Positions 37,301 through 48,300 of a stretch of 64,000 nt of DNA are shown piece after piece. The notes below the pieces were generated by a model, which worked only from the letters and a program-made list of their open reading frames with translations, was not told the DNA's origin and searched no databases. The first letter of the stretch is position 1. Each line of letters opens with the position of its first letter. The stretch is from Mytilus galloprovincialis (taxonomy: Eukaryota; Mollusca; Bivalvia; Mytilida; Mytilidae), in assembly GCF_965363235.1 (NCBI RefSeq), contig NC_134841.1, positions 35,121,440 to 35,185,439 of the forward strand, in the 5' to 3' direction. Both the position numbers and the translations under genes were made by a program.

Positions 37301-39542
37301 ATGATTGATACGATGACCGATTTCTTAAATACATGATTAGAGTTTTATACAGTAAAGAAGTATTATGTCTGACAACAATTTATCGTTTCTTTTCGAAGCC
37401 TTTTATTAAAAAAAATAGACATAGACATCTATCATCCATAAAAAAATAAGGTGATGTGGTATGATTGGCAATGAGACAACTATCAAATTTCTTCAATTTA
37501 ATTCCTTAAGATGTATGTTATATCTACTATCTATTTGACTTACAATATAAGGTGCATTTTGAACTGATTTGATTTGTATTTACTAACTATGTGAATTGTG
37601 ATACACACAAAGACAAAGTTCTTCTAAAGCTCACATTACAGGTTACATTATAGTGTCAGTCTCTAATTTCATTATATTTTCATATTTTTTGTAAATTAAG
37701 AAATTATTATCATTTTCCGAGGGGTCAATCGTTTTCATTTTGAAAATGTTTACTATAAAATCAAGTTATAGAAATAAACTGATATTACATTTCGTACCAA
37801 ATCCTTTAATTTAACACAGCAACAGTAAATCTGTTTATAATGAAGAAACAAGGTGCATGCTTCAAGCTTGCTTCCATATATTAAACTAGAAAACACCCGT
37901 GTTATCGCGGGTCTGTGACTGAATTAAAGTATATAACTATGCGTAAGCCTTATTTTAGTATTGGTATTGTCATCTGATAAAGTCATGCCGATTATAAGAT
38001 GCAGAGTTTTCTCTGTTTTCAACATCTTTCTGTTTGAACCCGTCGACCTGGAACTTATCAATTATTGGTATTATTAATTATTTATTTGGAAAACAAAAGG
38101 GCCTGGAAAGGATTTTATCCTGATTTACCATAATTTATCGCAATTTGATTGGCTGATATTGTCCTAATAAATTTCAGTACAATTTTTTATCACGTCATTT
38201 GGAATTATCTCCCTTATTTATTACGTCAATTGAAATTATCTCCCTTATACCATTGACCTAATAAAAAAAAAATAGTTGCTTTAATCATTATATTTTTAAT
38301 TTTTCACAGTTTTTGATTAAATATCTAAAATATATTTGTTGATATTGTCCTAAAATTTAATTTGAATATAATTATATGTGTAATATAACAAAATCAGGAT
38401 AAGTTCGTTACACAGTGTTCAATTGTCCTAATACGGAATTTATCGGGTCAATAAAATTCATATCGGGTTTGGCTTCGCCTCACCCGATATGAATTTTATT
38501 GACCCGATAAATTCTCGTATTAGGACAATTGCACACTGTGTAACTAATAATATTTTAATCAACAGCATTGTCCTTTATGAGTTATAAATAAAGTTGAATT
38601 CTTTGATTCGCTGTTTTACGTCATTCCGGATAACAAATTGAAAACTGTACCTATACATGTACGCCTTATTTTAAGTCCAGATTTTTATTATTCGTATTGT
38701 CATCTAAGAAAGTCCTACTGGTTAAAATACTACAATCGGGAACAATGTGACAATGATTGAATTTAATAGTGTCCAGCCTGTGATTACGACCCATGTATAT
38801 AGCAAAATCCTAAATACAGCGTTTGGTGGTGTGCCTGTCAGATGCGGAACGTACAGATAAGGTGATAGGTAACAGGTGAATATACTATTGGTATCGGTAT
38901 CGGATTCGACCCGGAACATCTTAATTATTGGCAATATTAATTATGTGGAAAACAAAAGGATCTGGAGTGGTGTAATTTTTAATCAACAGCAATGTAATAT
39001 ATTAGTTATAAATAAAGTTGAATTCTTTGATTCATCGTTTTTACGTGATGACGGCTGACAAATTGGACCTCGTTATTTTAGTATTATAGATACATTTTTT
39101 TCATCATTTTAAGATGTACTTCATAGAGAGCACTCTTCAAAACAGACAAAAGATTTCATAATAGGGTTACATTGGATTGCACTTCTGAGTGTACATGAAT
39201 TATCACTAAATGTTTATGATTGATATTGTCATTTTTACGAATTACCCCAAATTTTAAACACAAGTAGTTCCACATACTAAGGAATTTTTATCCACGGAAC
39301 AGAAAACCTAAGCTGTATTTTAGCAAAATCTTTCGAAATTTTTGGCCCTCAAAGCTCTTAAATTTCGTTCTTTATTTGGGATTTTAACTTTTTTATTCGA
39401 GCGTCACTGACGAGTCCAAAGTTATATGCATGGTATCTATAAGTTAAATAAGTTCTATCATATACTCACGTTGTTGTGCTTGCACACATAATACACACAC
39501 AGCTACTAGTGCAAAGTAGAACAAAGAAACTTTCCACGCCAT
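34319..39542 (-). CDS. Small secreted protein with five mature cysteines, two coding exons
   Basis: Exon 1 is 39542-39470 and exon 2 is 34680-34319, both on the minus strand; the intron is GT-AG, phase 1. The predicted protein has 144 residues. The first 22 form a clear signal peptide (MAWKVSLFYFALVAV, then VLCVQA). The mature part has cysteines in IDC, YMC, HGCGG, WEC and a C-terminal NNC, an N-M-T sequon, many Glu/Lys residues and a WWVFHGCGGLFEIWEC core. By eye that core resembles the W-V-x-x-G-C-x-x-x-F motif of some invertebrate secreted lectin-like or DUF3011-type domains; I would not assign it. A TAA stop and AATAAA close the gene. The 5-kb intron contains a MITE and two hairpins. An odd number of cysteines suggests a dimer or one free thiol. 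Confidence 0.78.
35030..35157. repeat. Near-perfect 128-bp hairpin
   Basis: Arms of about 58 bases ('ataacatgtcttttccatat' to 'atatggaaaagggcatgtta') around an 8- to 12-base loop near 'ggctaaagcc'. 'attggccctggtatcatcc' and 'gatatgggagtctcgg' words are mirrored with few mismatches. It lies in the intron of the secreted-protein gene, next to a CpG-containing patch with GACGTGACGTCA (34893-34905). Confidence 0.88.
35388..35600 (+). repeat. Repeat C copy
   Basis: 'gatgtggtatgattgccaat' followed by 'gagaccaaatgacacagaaa', a close match to the 53370 copy. The following sequence up to 36570 is AT-rich with no feature that I can support. Confidence 0.6.
36573..37159 (+). mobile_element. 587-bp MITE, copy 2
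   Basis: Same element as 31853-32435, with TA on both sides, which supports TA target-site duplication. The internal hairpin is kept (ttcatcct and aggatgaa arms near 36840 and 36900). Both copies have the same orientation, 4.7 kb apart. Confidence 0.88.
37435..38106 (+). repeat. Repeat C fragment and repeat F copy
   Basis: 37435-37490 is a repeat C fragment. 37885-38106 ('gaaaacacccgtgttatcgc' with its GCGATAACACGGGTG inverse, then 'ttattggtattattaattat', 'ggaaaacaaaagggcctgga') has a second copy at 38640-38970. The copy is interrupted after 'ggcctggaa' and resumes at about 38555. Confidence 0.55.
38115..38402. mobile_element. Candidate MITE with TTATCCTGATTT ends
   Basis: TTATCCTGATTT at 38115-38126 and AAATCAGGATAA at 38391-38402 are 12-bp perfect inverted ends around 264 bases. 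Flanking repeat F sequence is interrupted here, which supports insertion, but no target-site duplication is clear. Confidence 0.5.
38407..38544. repeat. Near-perfect 138-bp hairpin
   Basis: Arms of about 63 bases from 'gttacacagtgttcaattgt' to 'acaattgcacactgtgtaac' with mirrored 'tatcgggtcaataaaattca'; the loop is around 'ttggcttcgcctc'. It adjoins the candidate MITE and may be part of the same insertion. Confidence 0.9.
38555..39060 (+). repeat. Duplicated repeat F tail
   Basis: 'taatcaacagca(t/a)tgt', 'gttataaataaagttgaatt' and 'ctttgattc' occur at 38558-38620 and again at 38978-39030, showing a nested or tandem copy of repeat F. The short frames across it are not genes. Confidence 0.6.
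39390..39440 (+). repeat. Repeat E fragment
   Basis: 'ttattcgagcgtcactgacg' followed, after an internal deletion, by 'tggtatctataagttaaata'. It lies just inside the intron next to exon 1 of the secreted-protein gene. Confidence 0.55.
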
Positions 39543-40728
39543 GCTGTGAAAAGATATTAAATTCAAAATAAAATGATCATTCATTTGTTGTTAAAAAAAA
39601 TATCAAGACATGTGATTAGAAATGAAACAAGAATATATATATATTGAAATTGATAATAGGGATATTTCCCTACAAATTTGTGGTTTTATGTTCTGATTTA
39701 TCATAAAAATGAATTCATGTAAAGTTATATAACGAATGTTTTATTATCTAACAGTATTTCTTTGTTGATGTGGTTTACCCTCCTGGTATGTAATTCCTTT
39801 ATTGTCTACACATTTATGTATTTCACAAATGTAGGAGTGCGTGGTGTTTTTTTTTTACTATAAGACTTATGTGATTGAACAAGATGTGTTTTAAATTTTT
39901 GATAGAACAAATTTAAGATTTTATTGTGGTATTTTTTTTTCTGAAATTATCTTTTAAAAAAACAGAACAAAAATTAATTTAGAGTCTGTTGTAAGAATCG
40001 AACAGTTTTCCTCAGCACCCGAGTCCAAGCCACACATATATTAAGTTATTTATGCAAAAAGACGCTTAAAACTTGTCTACAACTCTTATTGGTAAAAGAG
40101 CTGATAATATGAATTTAAAATAAAATAGTTAATATAGGACAACCCTGCTAAATACCATTAGACAAATGTTAGTTGGATAGTAAAATTACATAAAAAAAAA
40201 TTGAATCACATTATTTTGCTAGTGAATATATAGATCGTTTTTTGTGTAATAAAGACCATGTAATACGGACTTTAGATGGGATGAATTTCAAAAACATGTA
40301 TGTAGTATGTGAACACACTAGATTAATAATGACAGTTTGACAGATTTTATGGTTATGACACCAATTCCTTTGTATCAGAACGTAAATAGCTGACTAACCG
40401 TCAAATGTGATGATTTTTGCATAATTATATTTTAAAGCAATGCCAGTCTCAATTAAAAATGTACCCTTAAACTGCAAAATTAAGAAATGAACCTTCTTCC
40501 GTCCTTTTTTCTTTTATTCCGACAATCTCTATATTCTAGTAATATAACAACACGTGAATAATTAAAGGGTGTATCATGCGATCATTATGATAATGTTATT
40601 TACATTCACATTTACATGAAAACAATTATTGTACATGAAAGTTATTTGATAGTAGAAAATCATAACGTTAAATCAATTTCATTGAAAATCACGAAAATCA
40701 AGACAAAATTAATAACAATCAAACTTAC

Positions 40729-40833
40729 ATGATCCCTAGCAGTTCTCCAAAGGCCACTACAATTAATCTACATTGAATAAGCCCCAGGCTACTATTGCAT
40801 GATGGGATATTATATGTCACAAGTTATAAATGA
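40729..40833 (-). promoter_or_regulatory. Possible 5' non-coding exon and TATA-like element of the secreted-protein gene
   Basis: On the minus strand, a GTAAGTTT donor ends at 40728 and an acceptor (TTTTCACAG) lies directly before the ATG at 39542. This implies a spliced 5' UTR exon of about 70 bases ending at 40729. TTATAA-type sequence on the minus strand at about 40823-40833 would be a fitting TATA element. It is an inference from splice-site quality only. The region 39545-40720, its intron, shows nothing else. Confidence 0.4.
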
Positions 40834-40924
40834 CTCCCTTGTCTTATGAAGTGACAAAATGAGAAATGTAGTTGTATATTTAGTTACGCAAGAGTTCACA
40901 CGACTATTGTCTCTCACTGCGATT

Positions 40925-41812
40925 TTGTGTATTTCAGACGTCTTTAAGTAAATACTGTTAGATTCTCATGGCGGGCCGCGTGATTTAACGTGATTTCACG
41001 GAGTTGCCAATCTCAGTGTTTACATATCTCTGGTAAAAAAAAGTTAAGTTTGTTAGTTAAGATTTTGAATTTTAAAATGATAGTATAAATATAGAATACG
41101 AAAACAAATAGTAATTTTTATCAACAACTTGGACCTGGGACAGTATACATATATATTATCTCTTAGCTTGAACTACGTAACAGTTTAAAAACGTGCTAGT
41201 CCCCATTTGACAAGAAAGTCATGAACCCCAATGCTTTATCATGTTTCTTTGTATTTTAATGTGCATAATTAATCGGATTTTATTAAAGTAGAAAATTAAT
41301 AAATCTTATAAGACAAATTAAAATTTTACTATTTAGATAATTGAAAGATCATTTATCAAAAATTTGCTTTTTGTGTATTTCAGACGTCTTTAAGTAAATA
41401 CTGTTATATTCTCATTGCGGGCCTCGTGATTTAACGTGATTTCAAGAAATTGTCAAGCTCTGTGTTTGTATGATTCTGATAGATACCAGTTAAGATTGTT
41501 AACTAAAATTTTAAAATTCGAAATGATAGTAATAATTTTAGTTTATGAAAACGAGAACAAATTATCAATAACCGGGACCTGGGACAGTATATATATATTA
41601 GGTTCTAGCTTGAACTATGTAACTACAGACAAACGTGCAAGTCCCCAGTGACAAGAAAGTCATGAACCCCAATGCTTTATCATGTTTCTCTTTATTTTAA
41701 TGTGCATAATTAATCGGATTCTATAAATAGAAGAAAAGTAATAAATCTTTTAAGACAAATTTAAATTTTACTATTTAGATAAAGATCATTAATTTTATCA
41801 AGAATTTTCTTT
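40925..41812. repeat. Tandem duplication, about 446-bp unit
   Basis: 40925-41370 and 41371-41812 are direct copies: 'tgtgtatttcagacgtcttt', 'gatttaacgtgatttca', 'cctgggacagtatatatata' and 'catgaaccccaatgctttat' occur in both. Several small indels and substitutions mean it is older than the 240-bp duplication in intron 18. It lies just upstream of the putative promoter of the secreted-protein gene. The 71-codon frame in copy 2 is chance. Confidence 0.9.
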
Positions 41813-42552
41813 CATTAACGTATTTTATTCATACATAAAATAATGTTTCTCCGAAAGATTAATATGCAAGACTGATATGTTGATACTATTATAAACAATT
41901 ATGCATAATATCAGCATTTACAGTGGGGTATCTATTGCATCTAATGCACACACAGAAACTTTACAGACCAGTAAATTATCTGCACTTCTATAATGATAAA
42001 ACATTAAGATAACACAAAGGATAATTCATATTGAAAACCCCTCCTCACAACTGTTCAGTACAGAATCATTCCTTCAAACATTATCACTATCAGGTGCATA
42101 GTGCCTTAACCATAGTCGTGCCAGTATAGCGGCAAGAATGAAAGCTATTTCAGCTTACATGTATAATAGTGCTTATCTTCAAAAATTAACCTAATGGCAA
42201 AATAATCGTAATGACAGTGAACTGATATTAAATATTTTAAATATTGGTTTGTGAATTAAAAGACAATTGATCATGAATATAATTTGAAGCCTTATAATGA
42301 CAGACTTTTTTGTGCGACCCTATTTAATATTAGATTGATATCAGGTAGTGGACACTTATTTGCACAGTAGCGAAAAGATTTCGTTGAGAGTTGCAAAACC
42401 CAGAGATATGATTTGGGAGAGATAAATCAATTCTTAAATGTAGTAAAAGTGATGATTATTCTTAATGTAATGACAGACTACATAGCTGCCTGCATGTAAT
42501 AAAAACCGCTGTTAATATGATGCGAGAGTAAGTCCTGTTAATCAAACAAAAT
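41813..42552. other. No feature seen
   Basis: AT-rich sequence with no supported gene or repeat. Confidence 0.45.
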
Positions 42553-42554
42553 AC

Positions 42555-42770
42555 TAGTATAACAATGTTAATGTAATGAGACATGAGTATAACAATGTTA
42601 ATGTAATGAGACATGAGTGAAACGTTGTTAATGTAATGAGAGATGGTTAATACACTGTTAATGTAATGAGACTCAGAGACAAGAAAAAACACTGTTTATG
42701 TATAGAGAAACTAGTAAAATGGGATGAGAGACTAGTAAAACTCTGTTAATGTAAAGGGACACTATAAAGA
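42555..42770. repeat. Minisatellite, about 30-bp unit
   Basis: Units such as 'aacaatgttaatgtaatgag' start at 42557, 42587, 42617 and 42646 and decay towards 42770 ('ctctgttaatgtaaagggac'). The minus-strand 76-codon repetitive frame across it (SHYIN repeats) comes from the repeat. Confidence 0.85.
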
Positions 42771-45700
42771 TACTGTTAGATTTCATGTCATTTTCTTTTA
42801 TTCTATTTAAATTGACCTTCGATTTATTTGGCTGCTCTTCAGTTGTGTAAAGTTCTCATTAGTCACGATGCTCCTTACGTTGCAACGTATCTACAATCCT
42901 TCGCTTTCAAAAGTTAAAGTTAGAGCGTTCTTGGTTAAGATATAAGAAGCACCGCATTTATTAAGTGTTAATTCCATCTACATTCATTGTTTACAGACAG
43001 CACATTTTTTTATAATCAACACCCGATATTCAACTCGTCCTGAACATGTCTGAAATATTTGCAACTGGACGTTAAGCTACTATCAATTAATCAAGCAATC
43101 TTATACTGAACCTCGGAATTTTGTTCTTTTAAAAGAATTGTGTGGGTTTATATTCTAACTTATTTCCATAACACATTTTGTTCATCTCTAGGTTGAAAAA
43201 TCGCAATTTGTTGACACCTATACAAGTTTTACTGTTCAAAATTTATTAAACTTCAAACGATGTTTTTGGTACAATTAAACCAAGGCAAACATGCGTGTTG
43301 CTGTCTTATTGACGTATATTAATTATGGGCGCAGTCAGTAAAGAAAAACATAGAAATCACCGACCCAGGCTTAGGGCGGTAAATTTCCATCTCGAAATCG
43401 TTGGGTTTCAATGTTCAATTATATACCCAGTGTTCGATCTTTACTTAAATTCGAAGTATCTCTGCCAAGTTTATGCCTTTAAAGATTTTAACAATATTAC
43501 TTCGTATTTCGAAACACATCACAGTTTTATAAACGGCTGAAGATAGTTTCAAAACCGCAATATTGACGGATTTTGGCTAATTTTATGCTTTTATCTTCAA
43601 AATTTATAAGAATCGCATCTTTTGAAACAAAATCCAAATTCTGCTGATAGCAAAGGTAAAGTATACAATGGGCTTTCGATACAAATTAATTCATCTTGGT
43701 TGTCCGTGTCATTTTATGCAAAATTTCATAAAAACATGCAACATTTGCAAATTTGTATCAATATGTCTTCATCAGTAACGTATAGCGCCAAATACCTTTT
43801 TCTAAAAAAAAGTTCATTTCAGTTCTTTCTGTCGAAGCTGACACATACATCTTGCCTTTTGGATCAGCGGTACTTTCAGATGAGTAAAATAGTAATTTTA
43901 AATTATTTACTTTGGTGCAGAAATTAAATAATTTCTTAAAGGCAAACGTTTCTCTTCATCATTCAATAGAAAAGCATTTTTTCACTACATATACATCACA
44001 AAAAATCATGTTAATTTGTGTTTATTTCTATTGCATTTTTCACCTTCTCAAATCTATACATTTACTTCAGAGCATGCCAGTTTTATACGCATTATAATGT
44101 ATTGTTCTATAGTGTACTATTTGTTTAATAGAAGAAAACTTTGTACATGTAGGAAAATTTGCTTGTTTCTAAATTCTTAATATTTATTTCAATTCTATTG
44201 TATCGTTATGTGATGATTTATCTGAATAACTATGGTTTAAACTAAAGGTTTTCAGTAGAAAAAAAGATGTGTACGACTTTTTTGTTTAGTACATTTTATG
44301 AATAAAACGATTAAGGGACTAACTTTGAATTGAAAATGAGTGAACGAAAAATAAAATAGAAGCTTTTTGTGTTTGTGTTATTCAAAAACACCTACTTTAT
44401 TTCTTAATTATGGTACTGTGATTATTTGGTGTTATAATGACCTGCATAAACTTTTAAAGCCAATAGAAACAGATATAATAAACAATTCCAATATACCAAC
44501 TATACCATTGATACCTTCTCTAATAAAGAATTCCATTTCTCTTGTTTCAACTGGATGTCAGCCGTTATACTTCATGGTAACGGACACAAATAACGTACTG
44601 GTATAAGAGATAGTCAATGATGATCAAATGCTGATATTAATCTGTTCTAAAACAGTATACTGAATGTTTTCCTTGACGTCATATCTCATGGTGGTGCTCC
44701 GTAGAAAGGAGTCTTATACAGAGCATGCTTACAAAACAAAAACGAAACCGAAAGTAGAAATTCTTCCATATCAACAGTACTAGTTTCACTGTCTATTTTA
44801 TTTTGTTTGAACCTAACGTAAGTTTCATTTCATACTTTAAAAAAAAAAATAAACGAATTTAATAGTTTGTTAAAAAATCAAATGAAAGTAACTAATTAAA
44901 TAGTTTGTCACATAAAAAAAAGTCAACCGCCTTTATATTTCCCACACACGTTTCCAGGTAAAACTCCTTTACCTGTTTACTTACAAAATGTATTATAAAT
45001 ATATACTGCCTGGCTTTAAAAAGGTAACATACATGTTGGTGATTTTTTTCACCAAATTATGATTGATTCTCATATAACTATTATTCGAGTCATGCTTACT
45101 ATTAATTTAGAATCGAATTCATAACAGTGTGGCTGTGGACATTGATTGGGGCACTTTAAATAATATCCCATTGACTGGGACAGATTAGGTGAACGTTCGT
45201 CTATAACGCCAATCTTACGAAGTTCCAATATAGACACTTAAACCGTGGGGTCACCAAAGGTTCTCAACGCCTAAATAAAATAATTCGAAATACTTGTCAG
45301 GAATTTGTGTTTTGATTTATATTGAATAATCAAACGTCCTTTACTTGTGTCTTTGTTATGTTTTTGACAATCAATTTTCATAATATGATATCACATGTTC
45401 TTTCAGAAAAAAGAATTACTTACTGGTTTATTAAAAAGTTGCAATGCATGTGTTGATTGATTATCTTTTTAGGACGTCAAAGCGATTTAACAATTGCGAT
45501 TGTCAATTATGTCATCTTTTAACTTTAACTGGTCTAAAATTCTATTTTAGAACGAATGCATAATCCACTTTCAAAAGTTGTGCAAATACAAAACATAAAG
45601 ACAAAATATACTTCTGCCCTGTCTTTTTCGTTCTTGAAAGTTATTGGATAGTAAGAAAGCTATTTGGATTAAACCTTGTGAATTGTGCATGCATTTCGTT

Positions 45701-45879
45701 TTTGTATTGATAAAATGTATCATTTGGTGTATATAGGAAACTGTTCTGCTATATACTGCTACTATACTTATGAAAAACACTTGGCAACAGAAACGCATTC
45801 ATCTTATTTATATTCAAATCGACCCAATTTACATAGAAATGGACGACTTTGTGCATTTTCTGATCGCAAAATAAAATAT
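42771..45879. other. 3.1 kb with no supported gene
   Basis: Several + strand frames of 60-101 codons (43325-44097, 44367-44606) have no recognisable domains, splice partners or initiation context and sit in AT-rich DNA. I see no clear transposon ends. A TGACGTCA-like site is at about 44675. Confidence 0.4.
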
Positions 45880-45990
45880 GTTCCGGACCATATGAATAGT
45901 TGAACCATCATACGCGTACGGTCGGACCATATGAGTATATGCGTATGGTCATGACACGCGTAGGGTCTAAATACTCATATGGTCCGGAAC
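45880..45990. mobile_element. 111-bp foldback element, core-less relative of 22387-23166
   Basis: It begins GTTCCGGACCATATGA and ends with the reverse complement. Between are TACGCGTACGGTC and TATGCGTATGGTC palindromes as in the ends of the 780-bp element, but no AT-rich core. It is a solo or deleted form. Confidence 0.8.
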
Positions 45991-46129
45991 ACATACATGA
46001 TATTCTGTGCGTTGTAGGTCGTCTATTCATTTTTTTCTTTTGTTGATTGATTTGACGTCTTTCTGTGAGTGATTATTTGTTAATGACTTTAAACTTCCAA
46101 ACAATTTTTAAAACCAAGACTTGAATTAT

Positions 46130-47330
46130 AAAAATGTCCAAACAGACCATGATTTTTTTTTAAACATACCTCACATTCATTGGAAAAGGCTAAAATTCGC
46201 CAGGTCTTTAATTTCAACTTAGTGAGTGGACTGAAGTAATATTGCAGACCATTTTCCAATTTTCATGCGGTATCCCTATTATTTTCTCTCACTCAACTTT
46301 GAAGTTTGTTTTTACATGCCAAGACCTCTTTGAGCTTTCATCCTATAAAGTGTGTATTTTGCTAATGGTTGAAGGCCATACGGGGACCTGGAAAAATTTG
46401 TCTGATTGTCTATCGCACCTCATATTCTTATTTTTACATGCAGTTATATCTATGATAAGAATGAGAATTGAATTGTCATAGATACAACAACCCGACCAAA
46501 GAGCAAAAAAAAACCAAAAAAACAAGGAAATTGCTATAAATATTTTTATTTCAGGTTAATAGTATTAGGCCTTTGGTAGTCTTGTATATTTATTAATTTT
46601 TGTTCATTTTTTTGTTTAGGAGTTAAGTATGACATACATTTTCACTTAACTAGTACACTTTTTATAATAGTTTTTCGATATCGCCTGGGCAAAAATTATC
46701 ACGAATGTAATGCCTACCCATGTTAAGACTACAATAAAGTATAGTTTGCATCAATTATTTCTTGAGCCTACCATTTTTTTTTTGTCTGTGTTGGATTTGT
46801 GTGGCATTAAAAAAACAAGAGTATAAACTACACAGTGCAACTTCTAACAAGAATACAAGATTTATTGATTTAAAACAAGTATGGACACAGACGCAAATTA
46901 TCAGTGGGGTTATAGGTCGTTACAAATGTATTGAAAGCTAGACTGGAAATGTGTATTAACAAATTGAGTTGATGTGTACATGTCTTCATTCAAATGCATT
47001 GACTGATAAAAAAAAAGGGGGGGCTTCAACTTCCACCCCTCTCTGTGAATTAGTTGTTTGAGTGTTTGAATATGGAGTTTGTTAATAAATAGCTGCACTG
47101 TAAGCGCATGATATGTCTTGATTCCTTTTAAGCTTGCTTAAAGGTTGAACTATTTTGTTTTGTACAATTATTAGTCTATTTGTTTTCTCATTTCAGTTGT
47201 TTTATATTTGTCATTTTAAGGTCTTTTATAGCTGACTGTGCTGTATGAGCTTTTGTCATTGTTGAAGGCTATTTGGGGACCTGTAGTTGTTAATCTTGTT
47301 TTAAATTTTGGAATGTAGCTGAAGTCAACA
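46130..47330. repeat. Fragments of repeats B and C
   Basis: 46360-46400 ('ggttgaaggccatacgggga') and 47255-47320 ('gttgaaggctatttggggac') are repeat C in reverse. 46455-46505 ends in 'acaacaacccgaccaaagag', a repeat B start. No gene is supported, and the 79-codon frame from 46242 is repeat-derived. Confidence 0.55.
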
Positions 47331-47389
47331 GACATAGATAATTCACCCAAGTTTTATAAAATGATGTGGAAGTGTTTATGTGAATAATT

Positions 47390-47505
47390 GAGATGGGAAA
47401 TGAGGAAAGTGTCAAAGTGACAACAACCCAACCATAGAGTAGACAACAGCTGAAGGCCTCCAATGGGTTTTCAATGTAGCCAGAAACTCCTGCACTTAAA
47501 GGTGT
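47390..47505 (+). repeat. 5' part of dispersed repeat B
   Basis: 'gtgacaacaacccaaccata' and 'gaaggcctccaatgggtttt' match 1035-1110; it is truncated after 115 bases. Confidence 0.7.
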
Positions 47506-48090
47506 CCAAAAACTATAAAATCCCTTCTTTTTTTTAGCATATATAAAAATTCATAACACAGAAATGTATAATCTGAAATTTATTACAATCAAAAGGGACC
47601 TTAGGTCAATGGTGTAAACAATTCACCAAAGTTTAATTAAAGGTGATGGATGCATTTTTGTGTTATTGTTCAAAATTGGAAAATTCTCTCTTTTTTAAGG
47701 ATAAAATCTCTCTTCATAACATGATAATGAAAATTCTAAAATTTATAAAATCGATGTGGAGCTTATGTCAATAGATATAAACATTTCAACAAATTTTCTT
47801 GAAAGTAGGGGGGAAGTGTTTTCTAGTTATTGTCTGAAGTGTGGATGATGGACTAATAGACAACAGTATACTATAATATGTTGTGTGTGAGACATTGGTA
47901 TAATAAAATGGTTTCGAATGAATAATGATTAGAAACTGTTTAATGCAGTTATTGAGGGAACGACAGTGAAGAAATTCCTGAGATCAATGCGTTTGAATCC
48001 TAAGAATTCAATTTTTGTTGAAATGAAACAAAGTTCAATTTTTGACCCTTTGGATCTTAATGTAAACCAATTTGAAAAAGGGACAATCCT

Positions 48091-48300
48091 GTGCAATTGA
48101 ATATTTCTTGCTATTGTGCAATACTGTGCAATTAAAAATGTCTTGCTATTGCACAATACTGTGCAATTGGAGATTTCTTGCTATTGTGCAATACTGTGCA
48201 ATTGAAAATTTCTTGGTATTGAACAATACTGTGCAATTGAAGATTTCTTGCTATTGCAGAATACTGCGCAATTGAAAATTTCTTGCTATTGCACAATACT
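48091..48300 (+). repeat. 35-bp minisatellite, six units
   Basis: Units start 'gtgcaattga' at 48091, 48126, 48161, 48196, 48231 and 48266, exactly 35 bases apart, and end 'gcaatact'. Each contains 'tttcttgctattg' and the inverted pair ATTGCAC/GTGCAAT. Frames of 67 and 75 codons run through it by virtue of the repeat. Confidence 0.93.

Noticed and set aside
42462-42692. 76-codon frame with repeated SHYIN
   Set aside because: Produced by the 30-bp minisatellite, whose unit length happens to be a multiple of three.
42555-42770. CRISPR array
   Set aside because: Units are contiguous and diverging with no spacers, in an animal genome; it is a minisatellite.
43325-44606. Cluster of + strand frames of 61-101 codons
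   Set aside because: No domain, splice or repeat support; composition fits chance frames in AT-rich DNA.
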